A stretch of DNA of 64,000 nucleotides, taken from contig NZ_QWEV01000005.1 in the NCBI RefSeq assembly GCF_003858395.1, positions 1,054,001 to 1,118,000 of the forward strand. Reading direction: 5' to 3'. The stretch is from Acidipila sp. EB88 (GTDB lineage Bacteria; Acidobacteriota; Terriglobia; Terriglobales; Acidobacteriaceae). The position numbers and the translations under genes are program-made. The notes beneath the pieces are model-generated. The model did not search any database. It worked only from the letters and a program-made list of their open reading frames with translations, and was not told where the DNA came from. Shown piece by piece: positions 39,106-46,960 of this stretch; position 1 is the stretch's first letter, and each line of letters opens with the position of its first letter.

Positions 39106-41085
39106 TTACTTGATCTCTGCCTTGGCAAAGGGATGCGGCGCCGTGGGGCCCTGGCCCAGCTTCTCCCCGGCAGATGCCATGGTTTCGCCGCCGAGGGCCG
39201 AGGTAACGGCTCCATCCATCATCAACTCGGCGAGGCGGTGTGTCGCCTTGTCCAAGGCGTCGATGCTGCCACGAATGGCCACCCGGTCGTCGCCTTCCTT
39301 GAAGATGTGCAGCTCATCGGCCAGTGAGTTGATCTCGGACTGCTCTTCAAAGCTGAGCAGCTTCCAGGTCGGATGTGTTTTAGCCTTTTCCACCTTGGCG
39401 AGGATGTCGTCTGCTTCGACCCGGGCTTCGATCAGCTGGCGCTGTTCGAAGTCTGCCTCGGCGTTGTCAAAGGAGTCGAGGATCATCGTCTCGACCTGCT
39501 CATCGGTGAGGCCGTATGTGGGCTTGACCTCGATCTCGGCTTCCTTGCCGGAGCGCTGCTCGCGGGCGGAGACGTGGAGAATGCCATTGGCATCGATCAG
39601 GAAGCGTACCTCGATGCGCGGCAGCCCGGCCGACATGGGTGGAATGCCCTTCAGGTCAAAGCGCGCGAGGGAGCGGCAGTCTTTTGACAGCTCGCGCTCG
39701 CCCTGCACCACGTGGACGGCGACGTTGGTCTGGCCGTCAACGCCCGTGGTGAAGTGCTCGGTTTCGCTCGCCGGGATGGTGGAGTTGCGGTGGATGATCT
39801 TGGCGACAACGCCACCCAGAGCCTCGATACCGAGCGAGAGCGGCGTCACGTCGAGCAGCAGCATGTCGGCCGTGGCTGCGGAGCCACCGGCCAGGATGTC
39901 GGCCTGTACGGCAGCGCCAAGCGCCACGACCTCGTCCGGGTTGAGTTCGGTGTGGAGCTTGCGGCCGCGTGCTTCCAGGCGGAACAGCTCACCAACGAGA
40001 TGCTGCACCAGAGGGATGCGGGTAGAGCCGCCGACCATAACCACTTCGTCGATCTGCTCCGGGGTAAGCTGGGCGTCGGCAAGGGCGGCACGTACGGGTG
40101 CCAGCGTCCGCTCAATGGTGGGGCGGATCAGCTGTTCGAACTGCTCGCGCGTCAGTTCGCGCGCATAGGGCTCCTGCCCGGGCAGCTCTACCACGATCCG
40201 AGTCGCGGGCTCGCTGGAAAGCGCAATCTTGGCATCGGTCACGGCCTTGCGGACGACCTGCACCAGTTCGCCATTGGAGCGCGGGTCGAGCCCGGTGCTG
40301 CCGGCGATGTCATCAAGCGCGATCGCGAGCAGCAGGTTGTCGATATCGTCGCCGCCCAGGTGGGTGTCGCCGCCGGTCGCCACGACCTCGAAGATGCCGT
40401 CATCGAGACGCAGGATCGAGATGTCGAAGGTGCCGCCGCCGAAGTCATACACGGCGACCATGCCGGTCTTCTGGCGGTCGAGGCCGTAGGCAAGCGCGGC
40501 CGCGGTCGGCTCGTTGACGAGGCGGAGCACATCGAGGCCCGCCATGCGTCCGGCATCCTTGGTGGCCTGCCGCTGGGCATCGTTGAAATAGGCCGGGACG
40601 GTTACGACCGCCTTGGTGACGGCGACGCCGAAGTAGCGCTCGGCGTTGCGCTTAAGCTGCCGCAGCACCTGTGCGCCGATCTCGGGCGGGGTGTATTGCT
40701 GGCCGCCGATGTCGAGACGCAGCGCCTCGCCGGGCTGTAGATCACGGGCCAGGCGGAAAGGAAAGAGCTTGAGCTCTTCCTGCACGTCTTCAAGGCCGCG
40801 GCCCATCAGGCGCTTGGCCGAGTACACCACGCGGTCGGCGGACTCTGCGAGATAGCGATGCGCGGGGTAGCCCACCACGACGCGCTTGTCACCGCCTGCC
40901 GGGAAGGCAACCACCGAGGGCACAAGGTTGGTGCCGTCCTCGCCGGGGATCACAACGGGCTGACCGCCCTGCATGAAGGCGACCAGCGAGTTTGTGGTTC
41001 CCAGGTCGATACCAACGACCCGTTCCGCGGGCGCGTTTGCGCTGTCCGTGCTGTTTCCGATCTGCACCAAGCTCCTGTCTTCCAT
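39106..41085 (-). CDS. hscA: Fe-S assembly chaperone HscA (Hsp70 family)
   Basis: HscA is the specialised Hsp70 that acts with HscB to release clusters from IscU. The 659-residue protein has the ATPase signature [34 protein letters not shown] and [20 protein letters not shown], then the substrate-binding domain with [20 protein letters not shown]. Sequence alone does not fully exclude DnaK, but the position between hscB and fdx makes HscA near certain. The C-terminus is only mildly extended ([15 protein letters not shown]). Confidence 0.94.
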   Translation of the reverse strand: MEDRSLVQIGNSTDSANAPAERVVGIDLGTTNSLVAFMQGGQPVVIPGEDGTNLVPSVVAFPAGGDKRVVVGYPAHRYLAESADRVVYSAKRLMGRGLEDVQEELKLFPFRLARDLQPGEALRLDIGGQQYTPPEIGAQVLRQLKRNAERYFGVAVTKAVVTVPAYFNDAQRQATKDAGRMAGLDVLRLVNEPTAAALAYGLDRQKTGMVAVYDFGGGTFDISILRLDDGIFEVVATGGDTHLGGDDIDNLLLAIALDDIAGSTGLDPRSNGELVQVVRKAVTDAKIALSSEPATRIVVELPGQEPYARELTREQFEQLIRPTIERTLAPVRAALADAQLTPEQIDEVVMVGGSTRIPLVQHLVGELFRLEARGRKLHTELNPDEVVALGAAVQADILAGGSAATADMLLLDVTPLSLGIEALGGVVAKIIHRNSTIPASETEHFTTGVDGQTNVAVHVVQGERELSKDCRSLARFDLKGIPPMSAGLPRIEVRFLIDANGILHVSAREQRSGKEAEIEVKPTYGLTDEQVETMILDSFDNAEADFEQRQLIEARVEADDILAKVEKAKTHPTWKLLSFEEQSEINSLADELHIFKEGDDRVAIRGSIDALDKATHRLAELMMDGAVTSALGGETMASAGEKLGQGPTAPHPFAKAEIK

Positions 41086-41100
41086 GGTCCTCGTTCCAGT

Positions 41101-41742
41101 CTAGTTGCCGAGTGCCTGCTGCACATCGCGCACAAGGTTGCGCACGTAGCGACGTTTATCGAGCAGGGCGGCCATGCGCTCTGCGGCTGCCTGTTTGTCT
41201 GCGGAGTTATCGGAGTTCGATGCCGCATCCCACTTGCCCCACTCCGTGCGGATCGCGGCTTCAATGCCGGCGAACTGTCCGGCAAACTCGGCCTGTGCCT
41301 GCTCAAGATCGCGCCGCAACTGGGGATCATCCTCGCCCATCTGTGCGTTCATGCGCATTTCCTCAAGCTGCATGTTCAGTTCGAAGACCTCGGCGAGCAG
41401 CTCGGGCGGCACGTTCTTTTTTTCCTGCCGGTCGGCCGTGGCGGCATCCTCGGCAAGCGTGATGCCCTCGAGTCGGAGCAGGTACTCGGTGCGGGCGATC
41501 GGATCCTTGAGCGCGCGGTAGGCGTCGTTCAGCAGCGAAGTCTGCTCGAGCGACCACTGCTGCTTCTCCGCGCTGGCCTGCGCAAAACGGTCGGGATGGA
41601 CCTCGCGGCTGCGGCGGTAGAAGGCACGCTCGATGGCTTTCATGTCCAGATCAAGCAGGCGGGGAAGGCTGAACACCGAAAAATAATCCGCGCCCTGGGG
41701 CGCGGATTGTGGGGGCGTACTCACATCGTCACCATTCGTCAC
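41101..41742 (-). CDS. hscB: Co-chaperone HscB
   Basis: HscB is the J-domain partner that delivers IscU to HscA. The J-domain is at about residues 15-85 (DYFSVFSLPRLLDLDMKAIE, then SREVHPDRFAQ with the HPD motif, and SLLNDAYRALKDPIARTEYL), followed by a three-helix C-terminal domain. The family usually has about 170-175 residues, so 213 is somewhat long. The start is uncertain: the longest frame begins at a GTG at 41787 inside iscA. The GTG at 41742 just after the iscA stop is preferred, and a GTG at 41724 is also possible. Confidence 0.9.
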   Translation of the reverse strand: MTNGDDVSTPPQSAPQGADYFSVFSLPRLLDLDMKAIERAFYRRSREVHPDRFAQASAEKQQWSLEQTSLLNDAYRALKDPIARTEYLLRLEGITLAEDAATADRQEKKNVPPELLAEVFELNMQLEEMRMNAQMGEDDPQLRRDLEQAQAEFAGQFAGIEAAIRTEWGKWDAASNSDNSADKQAAAERMAALLDKRRYVRNLVRDVQQALGN

Positions 41743-41758
41743 TGTGCATGCCCGCTGC

Positions 41759-42142
41759 TCATGCAGAAAAGGAAGACCCGCAACCACAGGACTTGGTGGA
41801 ATGCGGATTGATGAAGTTGAAGCCCTGGCGCATCAGGGTTTCCTCGTAGTCGAGAATCATCCCGTGCAGGTACAGGAACGACTTCGGATCGACAAAAACG
41901 CGAATATCGTCAAACTGGTACACACGGTCGCGCTCGCGTGGCTGCGTGTCGAAGCGGATGTTGTAGGAAAGACCGGAGCAGCCTCCGCCTTGGATACCGA
42001 GGCGGAGACCACCTTCGGATGGTGCGATTCCCTCTTTGGCCATCGCAACGCGGATACGCTTCAGGGCACGCTCGGTGACCTGGACGCCCTTCTGCGTGGG
42101 CGCCATGTTGTCGGGTTGAAGAACGCCTGGGAGTGTCGCCAT
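41759..42142 (-). CDS. iscA: A-type iron-sulfur carrier protein IscA
   Basis: A-type carriers take clusters from IscU to targets. The 127-residue protein carries the HesB-like fold with the three conserved cysteines in GGGCSGLSY and CGCGSSFSA, and YLHGMILDYEETLMRQGFNF between them. An N-terminal stretch of about 17 residues precedes the core (VQVTERALKRIRVAMAKEGI). An erpA assignment is possible on sequence alone; the operon position favours iscA. Confidence 0.92.
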   Translation of the reverse strand: MATLPGVLQPDNMAPTQKGVQVTERALKRIRVAMAKEGIAPSEGGLRLGIQGGGCSGLSYNIRFDTQPRERDRVYQFDDIRVFVDPKSFLYLHGMILDYEETLMRQGFNFINPHSTKSCGCGSSFSA

Positions 42143-42163
42143 GGTTCCTGCCTGTCTTTACCG

Positions 42164-42397
42164 CTACAGCTGCGGTGCCGCCTGTTGAACTGCCTGCAGG
42201 TCTTCTATCTTCCGGGTCGCGAGGGCGAACTGCACCTGCAGCTCGATCTCGCGTCTTGTAGCATCCAGCTTCTCAGGCAGAGCCGCGTGCCGCTCTGCTG
42301 CCAGCTTGTCCGAAGCATCAAAGCGGGCCAACGAAGCGCGCAACTCAGGTGCAACAAAGTCCTGCGAAAGCTTGCGCGCGTCCTCGACGAAACTCAT
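42164..42397 (-). CDS. Small helical protein inserted in the isc operon
   Basis: The ATG at 42397 is preceded by GAAGGATC and gives 77 residues, MSFVEDARKLSQDFVAPELR to DLQAVQQAAPQL. It is strongly alpha-helical and charged, with a heptad-like C-terminal half (LDATRREIELQVQFALATRK), suggesting a coiled coil; it has no cysteine. It lies 37 nt after iscU and 21 nt before iscA in the same direction. Canonical isc operons have no gene here. I do not recognise a family. Confidence 0.7.
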   Translation of the reverse strand: MSFVEDARKLSQDFVAPELRASLARFDASDKLAAERHAALPEKLDATRREIELQVQFALATRKIEDLQAVQQAAPQL

Positions 42398-42434
42398 GCT
42401 ACTCGATCCTTCGGAGCCTTTTACGGGTGAAACC

Positions 42435-42851
42435 CTACTTGGCGACGGCGACTTCTGCCGTCTCGGTAACGCCGTTCTTGGCCTTCCAGTCACCGATCGC
42501 CGCACGAATCGCGTCTTCCGCGAGTACCGAGCAGTGGATCTTCACCGGAGGGAGCGCGAGTTCCTTGACGATGTCGGTGTTGGAGATGGTCATCGCTTCG
42601 GCAATGGTCTTGCCCTTGACCCACTCGGTCGCGAGCGAGCTGGAGGCGATGGCCGAGCCGCAGCCGAAGGTCTTGAACTTGGCTTCCTCGATGACCTGGG
42701 TCTCGGGGTTCACCTTGATCTGCAGCCGCATCACGTCGCCGCACTCCGGTGCACCGACGAGGCCGGTGCCTACTTCGGTGGAGCTCTTGTCCAGGGTTCC
42801 CACGTTGCGGGGATTGCTGTAGTGATCGACAACCTTATCGCTATATGCCAT
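42435..42851 (-). CDS. iscU: Fe-S cluster scaffold protein IscU
   Basis: IscU assembles [2Fe-2S] clusters from IscS sulfur. The ATG at 42851 gives 138 residues, MAYSDKVVDHYSNPRNVGTL, with ligands Cys37, Asp39, Cys64, His106 and Cys107 (ECGDV, FGCGSA, IHCSVLAEDAI). The HscA-recognition LPPVK motif is present in ELALPPVKIHC. The longer frame upstream is not conserved. Confidence 0.97.
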   Translation of the reverse strand: MAYSDKVVDHYSNPRNVGTLDKSSTEVGTGLVGAPECGDVMRLQIKVNPETQVIEEAKFKTFGCGSAIASSSLATEWVKGKTIAEAMTISNTDIVKELALPPVKIHCSVLAEDAIRAAIGDWKAKNGVTETAEVAVAK

Positions 42852-42920
42852 TGTGTTCCTCCGAAAACTTGGTCTTGCTGTTGTTCGCTCTGCCAGCCGA
42901 ACTGCTCGCTGCACGAAAAC

Positions 42921-44240
42921 CTAGTGGGCTGCCCATTCGATCTTGCTCAGATCGATGCCTTCTTTCACCATCTCGTAAAGAGGCGAAAGCTCGCGCAGCT
43001 TCAGAACCACGTCGATCAGCTTGTCCGCGACGTAGTCGACCTCTGCCTCGGTATTGAAGCGTCCGAGACCGAACCGGATCGAGGAGTGGGCCACATCGTC
43101 GCCGAGGCCGAGAGCCTTCAATACATACGATGGCTCAAGGGTCGCTGAGGTGCAGGCAGAACCGCTCGAGACCGCAATATCGTTGATGCCCATCAGCAGC
43201 GACTCACCTTCAACATAGACGAAGCTCATGTTCAGGTTGCCGGGCAGGCGGTGCTCCATGGTGCCGTTGATGTGGGTGTAGTCGATGGCCGCTTCGAGCT
43301 TCTGCTGCAGGCGGGTGCGCAGCGCAACCTGGCGCTCGCCTTCCTGCTGCATCTCTTCTCGGGCAATTTCGGCAGCCTTGCCGAAGCCGACGATGCCGGG
43401 AACATTGAGCGTGCCCGAACGCATGCCGCGCTCGTGGCCGCCACCGTTGATCTGCTCCGAGATCTGGACGCGGGGGTTGCGGCGACGCACATACAGCGCG
43501 CCCACGCCTTTGGGTCCGTACATCTTGTGTGCCGTGAGGCTCATGACGTCGATGTTCATCGACTGCACGTCCACCGGCACCTTGCCGGCAGCCTGCACGC
43601 CGTCGGTGTGGAAGATGATGTTGCGCTCGTGGCAAAGCTTGCCGATCTCGGCGACAGGCTGGATCACGCCGATCTCGTTGTTGGCAAACATGATCGAGAC
43701 CAGGATGGTCTTGTCGGTCATGGCGGCTTTGAGCTCTTCGAGGTCGATCAGGCCATCCGCCTTCACTGGCAGGTAGGTCACACGATAGCCCGACTTCTCG
43801 AGACGCTTACAGGTGTCAAGCACCGCCTTGTGCTCGGTCACTTCTGTGATGATGTGGTTGCCACGCTCGCGGTACATCTCGGCAATGCCCTTGATCGCGA
43901 GGTTGTTGGACTCGGTGGCGCCGGAGGTGAAGATAATCTCCTTGGCGGTCGCACCGATCAGCTTGGCGATCTGCTCGCGCGCCAGCTCCACGCCCTGCTC
44001 CGCTTCCCAGCCAAAGCCGTGGTTGCGGCTGGCGGCGTTGCCAAACTTGCCCGTGAAGTAGGGCACCATGGCCTCGAGGACGCGGGGGTCCATCGGCGTG
44101 GTGGCATGATTGTCCATGTAGATCGGCAGCTTGACGCCGTGAGCTGCGGTGCCGGCCTCGCCGGTCACCGAGGGAACGATCTGGTCGCCTTCGGGCGCGT
44201 TGAGGGGCGGATTTTCCTGCATCTGCGTTGCTGTATTCAT
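42921..44240 (-). CDS. iscS: Cysteine desulfurase IscS
   Basis: IscS is the PLP enzyme that removes sulfur from cysteine for Fe-S and thio-modification pathways. The 439-residue protein has about 35 extra N-terminal residues ([19 protein letters not shown] and more) before the family start [20 protein letters not shown]. Lys239 in [12 protein letters not shown] is the PLP lysine, and the long active-site loop carries Cys363 ([19 protein letters not shown]), a group I enzyme. It lies 104 nt after iscR. Confidence 0.97.
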   Translation of the reverse strand: MNTATQMQENPPLNAPEGDQIVPSVTGEAGTAAHGVKLPIYMDNHATTPMDPRVLEAMVPYFTGKFGNAASRNHGFGWEAEQGVELAREQIAKLIGATAKEIIFTSGATESNNLAIKGIAEMYRERGNHIITEVTEHKAVLDTCKRLEKSGYRVTYLPVKADGLIDLEELKAAMTDKTILVSIMFANNEIGVIQPVAEIGKLCHERNIIFHTDGVQAAGKVPVDVQSMNIDVMSLTAHKMYGPKGVGALYVRRRNPRVQISEQINGGGHERGMRSGTLNVPGIVGFGKAAEIAREEMQQEGERQVALRTRLQQKLEAAIDYTHINGTMEHRLPGNLNMSFVYVEGESLLMGINDIAVSSGSACTSATLEPSYVLKALGLGDDVAHSSIRFGLGRFNTEAEVDYVADKLIDVVLKLRELSPLYEMVKEGIDLSKIEWAAH

Positions 44241-44344
44241 TGCTGCGACTCTCCGAACTTCAAAAAAGAAACTGTCAAAAACTGTAGTGACGCTGGAACG
44301 CGCGAGCCGGGCTGCAGGCAGGCGCTCCAGGCGCAGAAACCTGG

Positions 44345-44803
44345 CTACATCTGGATGGAAACCAGGGGCTGTGCCGTGCGTGCGGCACGCTCCGGGTGAC
44401 TGCTGTCCATGAGGTCGCCGATCCGGATACTTTTCAGCAGATCGCTGATCGAGTCGTTCACTCGGGCCATCGGTTCTTTGATGGTGCAGCTATCCGTTAG
44501 GTCGCAAGGACGTGAGCCGCTGGTGCATGCGGTTAAAAACTGTGGGCCATCCACGGCCCAGATCACCTCAAAAACCGTGATGCTTTGCGCGTCGCGTTGC
44601 AGGGCGTAGCCGCCGTTCATGCCGGCAGTGGAGCGCACCATGCCGATCTTGGCCAGGCGCTGCAGGATCTTGGCCAGCAGTTGCGGAGGGATGTGGTAAG
44701 CCTCCGCGATGTCTTTCGCGCTGAGCGCAGCCGACTGCGGATGCTCAGCCAGGTACTTCAGCGCCATCAAGGCATAGTCCGCTTTTTTAGTCAGCCTTAG
44801 CAT
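44345..44803 (-). CDS. iscR: Rrf2-family transcriptional regulator IscR
   Basis: IscR is a winged-helix [2Fe-2S] sensor that represses the isc operon when clusters are plentiful. The 152-residue protein starts [20 protein letters not shown] and has the Rrf2 helix-turn-helix ([20 protein letters not shown]). The cluster region has Cys93, Cys100 and Cys106 with X6 and X5 spacing, one residue more between the first two than in E. coli IscR. The longest frame extends 232 codons upstream but the conserved N-terminus and the GGAG at 5 nt fix the ATG at 44803. Confidence 0.93.
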   Translation of the reverse strand: MLRLTKKADYALMALKYLAEHPQSAALSAKDIAEAYHIPPQLLAKILQRLAKIGMVRSTAGMNGGYALQRDAQSITVFEVIWAVDGPQFLTACTSGSRPCDLTDSCTIKEPMARVNDSISDLLKSIRIGDLMDSSHPERAARTAQPLVSIQM

Positions 44804-44811
44804 GCCACTCC

Positions 44812-44840
44812 AGTATAGGACCCGCTCATAGCACCTGCAA
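44812..44840 (-). promoter_or_regulatory. Predicted promoter of the isc operon, giving a near-leaderless iscR mRNA
   Basis: On the minus strand TTGCAG (44840-44835) and TATACT (44817-44812) are 17 nt apart. The -10 box ends only 8 nt before the iscR ATG, so initiation at the normal distance would leave almost no 5' UTR and would cut into the GGAG. Either the mRNA is leaderless or another promoter lies farther upstream. Confidence 0.5.
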
Positions 44841-44871
44841 CGCCGCTGCTGTTTTTCCTCTTTTATTCTTT

Positions 44872-44884
44872 GATAATTCTTATC
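44872..44884. promoter_or_regulatory. GATAA palindrome upstream of the isc operon
   Basis: GATAATTCTTATC has GATAA and TTATC half-sites around a 3-base centre and lies 70-80 nt upstream of iscR in an AT-rich patch. It resembles part of a Fur-type box, which would fit iron-responsive control, but it could also be chance in AT-rich DNA. Confidence 0.25.
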
Positions 44885-44969
44885 CGATGCATGCCCGTCC
44901 ATCTTGAGCCCGCCGGGCATGGGGATCAGGCATGGTAGTCCCGTCGAAACCTTGTTGCTGCGCGCGTAG

Positions 44970-45008
44970 CCCGGCCACTTCTCCCGGCCACAGACGTCTG
45001 CTGCGCGC
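44970..45008. repeat. Intergenic repeat, family E
   Basis: CCCGGCCACTTCTCCCGGCC, then AC and a short variable part, then GTCTGCTGCGCGC match the element at 30715-30750 in the same orientation on the plus strand. Confidence 0.4.
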
Positions 45009-45155
45009 ACAAGCCCCAGATGGGCCCACCTGCGGGCGCTCCTCGGCGTGATCCGCACCTGTTCCCGGCTTCCGGCGCGCGGCGGTGTCGCGGCGAAGTC
45101 TTGTGCGTGCGCGTCTGCCCGCCGTAGGAAATTGGAACTTACTTTGCGGCTCCCC

Positions 45156-45184
45156 TTGGATGGAGGCGGGGACGGCGCTACAAT
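45156..45184 (+). promoter_or_regulatory. Predicted promoter of the zinc-ribbon gene
   Basis: TTGGAT (45156-45161) and TACAAT (45179-45184) are separated by exactly 17 nt. Initiation near 45191 would give a leader of about 30 nt to the ATG at 45221. Confidence 0.55.
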
Positions 45185-45220
45185 CGACCCTGCCGGTGCT
45201 AGCCCCGGCAACATCTTGCC

Positions 45221-45409
45221 ATGCAAACTCCTTGCAAACACCCCAGAGTGCGCGTCGTATCCCGCCAGGACGACGTCGAGTTCGTTGAGTGCCAGGACTG
45301 CGGAGAAGTGTTCGACTCCGATGAGTTCCGGGATATGGAAATCGAAGAAAAAGCAGGACTTGCGCCCGGATTGGGAACGCAGGGGATGGAAGCGCCCGAG
45401 CCGGACTAA
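45221..45409 (+). CDS. Small zinc-ribbon-like protein
   Basis: This 62-residue protein begins MQTPCKHPRVRVVSRQDDVE and continues FVECQDCGEVFDSDEFRDME. A Cys5-X-His7 pair and a Cys24-X2-Cys27 pair are spaced as in a compact zinc ribbon. The C-terminal third is Gly/Pro/Glu-rich. A good promoter precedes it. The coding frame shows strong residue conservation character rather than a GC-shadow composition, so I call it real. The function is unknown; such ribbons often bind nucleic acid or another protein. Confidence 0.65.
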   Translation: MQTPCKHPRVRVVSRQDDVEFVECQDCGEVFDSDEFRDMEIEEKAGLAPGLGTQGMEAPEPD

Positions 45410-45574
45410 CGTCCGCGGGTGTGTTTCGGTGGGTCCCAAGTACGCCCAGGTGCATGCGATCACGGCATAACGCCTCGGACAGCTGTCGGCGGATTGCACC
45501 CGGCTTCCCGGAACTGCACCCAGACGGGCTGTTACGTCAACGCGTCCATTCCGGTCTTCCCTCTCAGCGGGCCA

Positions 45575-46150
45575 TTAGTCGAATACTTCGGGAACGTCGG
45601 TGATGGGCGTGCTGAGGCGTGCGGCCATCTTGAGCGCGTAGTCAAAGCCCGAGACGCAGGCCAGGGTCCCGGTCGCGATCAGGGCCCAGTAGCGGACCCA
45701 CTCCGCCGCGGCCGACGGGGCGAACTGCGCCACCATCACGAACACCACCGCGATGATCTGCGCCAGGGTGTTGGCCTTGCCGAAGATGGACGGCTTGAAG
45801 TTGCGCAGGCCGAGGGCGGCAAACAGGATCGCTCCCACGATCAGGATGCCCAGGTCGCGCGCGAAGACCATGATGGTGATCCGTCGCGACACCAGGCCCA
45901 CGTGGTGCAGGGTCAGGAACAGGGACGAAAGCATCAGCTTATCGGCGACAGGGTCCAGGTACTGGCCGAGCTGCGTCTGTTGCTTGAGCCAGCGGGCCAA
46001 GACGCCGTCGAGCGCGTCGGAGATGCCGGCGATCACGAACAGGACAAAGGCCAGGCGGAACGAGCCGTCCAGCACGGCCATGAGCAGAAACGGCACCAGG
46101 CACAGGCGCAGAAACGTGAGTTGATTGGGTGCCGCGCGCAGTTGGCTCAT
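45575..46150 (-). CDS. pgsA: CDP-alcohol phosphatidyltransferase (probable PgsA)
   Basis: This is a membrane enzyme of phospholipid synthesis. The 191-residue protein has the family signature D-G-X2-A-R-X8-G-X3-D-X3-D in DALDGVLARWLKQQTQLGQY followed by LDPVADK, and about five to six hydrophobic helices. The N-terminal QLRAAPNQLTFLRLCLVPFL is typical of the glycerol-3-phosphate (PgsA) subfamily, hence the symbol; other CDP-alcohol acceptors are not excluded. The start at 46150 was chosen over the longer frame to 46252. It converges with the zinc-ribbon gene and is divergent from the his operon. Confidence 0.82.
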   Translation of the reverse strand: MSQLRAAPNQLTFLRLCLVPFLLMAVLDGSFRLAFVLFVIAGISDALDGVLARWLKQQTQLGQYLDPVADKLMLSSLFLTLHHVGLVSRRITIMVFARDLGILIVGAILFAALGLRNFKPSIFGKANTLAQIIAVVFVMVAQFAPSAAAEWVRYWALIATGTLACVSGFDYALKMAARLSTPITDVPEVFD

Positions 46151-46326
46151 CGCTTGTACATCACACCATGTTGATATCGGAAGGCTGGGGGCGGACTCAG
46201 AAGCTGAACGATCGTCGGCATGTCGGCCGACCGCAGCCAATAACCAGTGCACATCCTATACGCATGCCGGTATGCGTGAAAGCAGCGCAGCCAGCGAAGT
46301 AACCAGGCCCGGCGCCGTGCCTGCGC

Positions 46327-46355
46327 TTGACACCATGGATAGGCCTCGGTAGCGT
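46327..46355 (+). promoter_or_regulatory. Predicted his operon promoter
   Basis: A perfect TTGACA at 46327-46332 and a TAGCGT at 46350-46355 are 17 nt apart. Initiation near 46362 would place the leader peptide start only about 10 nt from the 5' end. Confidence 0.6.
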
Positions 46356-46371
46356 TAGGGGCAGGACAGGC

Positions 46372-46452
46372 ATGCGCAACCATTCCCATTCCGCACACCA
46401 CCATAGCCATCGTGAAAACATGGCGGCGGCTCTTTGCGGAAGATCCTGGTAG
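46372..46452 (+). CDS. hisL: His operon leader peptide
   Basis: A 26-codon open frame starts at ATG 46372 with an AGGA 5 nt upstream and ends with TAG at 46450-46452. It reads MRNHSHSAHHHSHRENMAAA and then LCGRSW. Six of codons 4-13 are His (46381, 46387, 46396, 46399, 46402, 46408), a density that chance would rarely give. The frame lies just downstream of a good promoter and upstream of a terminator and the histidine genes. This matches the leader peptides of his attenuators in enteric bacteria, in which ribosome stalling on His codons when charged tRNA-His is scarce lets the operon be transcribed. No sequence homology to the enteric HisL is implied; the match is in design. Confidence 0.82.
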   Translation: MRNHSHSAHHHSHRENMAAALCGRSW

Positions 46453-46530
46453 CCCCAAGCAACCTGGTTCCAATCCTGAAGATTTAGATCAAAGGCCCGC
46501 CCGCCGCAGCCAAGCGCAGGCGGGCTTTTT
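46381..46530 (+). promoter_or_regulatory. Transcription attenuator of the his operon
   Basis: Four strands can be traced. Strand 1, TTCCGCA (46389-46395), lies within the His codons and is exactly complementary to TGCGGAA (46435-46441) in strand 2. Strand 2 also has GCGGCGG (46423-46429), complementary to CCGCCGC (46501-46507) in strand 3. Strand 3, GCCCGCC (46495-46501), pairs with GGCGGGC (46519-46525, strand 4) to make the terminator. A ribosome stalled on the His codons would cover strand 1 and free strand 2 to pair with strand 3, preventing termination. One reaching the stop codon would cover strand 2 and allow the terminator. The strand complementarity is seen; the mechanism is inferred from known attenuators. 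Confidence 0.78.
46495..46530 (+). terminator. Attenuator terminator hairpin before hisI
   Basis: GCCCGCC (46495-46501) pairs with GGCGGGC (46519-46525), with an inner CGC/GCG stem, and TTTTT follows at 46526-46530. It lies between the leader peptide and hisI, 27 nt before the hisI ATG, where a terminator makes sense only as a conditional one. Confidence 0.85.
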
Positions 46531-46556
46531 GTTGCATCCATAGGCGAGAGGAAACG

Positions 46557-46958
46557 ATGGCAAACGTAGCAGCGGCAACGCCCGAGATCGACTTCGGGAA
46601 AATGGACGGGCTGGTCCCGGGCATCGCGCAGGACGCAAACACCGGCGAGGTTTTGATGGTGGGTTTCTTGAACCAGCAGAGCTACGAGAAAACCAGGGAG
46701 ACCGGGTTTGTCACCTTCTGGAGCCGCACACGCGCCAAGCTCTGGATGAAGGGCGAGACCAGCGGCAACCGGCTGCGCGTGGTGTCTGCCGCGACCGACT
46801 GCGACCAGGACACGCTGCTGTTCCGCGTCGTGGTTGAGGGCGACGGCCTCGTGTGTCACGAGGGCACGGTCTCGTGCTTCACCCGTCCGCTCCCGATCGG
46901 CGAAAAGGCTGCTGTCGCCACCGACCTGAACGTAGCAAACACAACGGAGGCTCGCTAG
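46557..46958 (+). CDS. hisI: Phosphoribosyl-AMP cyclohydrolase
   Basis: HisI opens the adenine ring of phosphoribosyl-AMP, the third step of histidine synthesis. The 133-residue monofunctional protein has [18 protein letters not shown], the metal-binding [11 protein letters not shown] and the CHEGTVSCF cysteines. There is no HisE domain, so phosphoribosyl-ATP pyrophosphatase must be encoded elsewhere. AGAGGA precedes the ATG. It is unusual in being the first structural gene of the operon. Confidence 0.96.
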   Translation: MANVAAATPEIDFGKMDGLVPGIAQDANTGEVLMVGFLNQQSYEKTRETGFVTFWSRTRAKLWMKGETSGNRLRVVSAATDCDQDTLLFRVVVEGDGLVCHEGTVSCFTRPLPIGEKAAVATDLNVANTTEAR

Positions 46959-46960
46959 CC

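Larger units (their letters stand above)
44804..45220. other. Intergenic region between iscR and the zinc-ribbon gene
   Basis: About 417 bases hold the isc promoter, an AT-rich patch near 44850-44884 with the palindrome GATAATTCTTATC (44872-44884), a family E repeat (44970-45008) and the promoter of the downstream gene. A 191-codon minus-strand frame covers much of it but has no conserved features and is not called. Confidence 0.5.

Noticed and set aside
39106..41085. Assignment of the Hsp70 gene as dnaK
   Set aside because: The neighbours hscB, fdx and iscX and the lack of grpE or dnaJ make hscA the better call.
44880..45455. 191-codon minus-strand frame upstream of iscR
   Set aside because: It crosses a repeat, the zinc-ribbon gene and its promoter; no conserved features.
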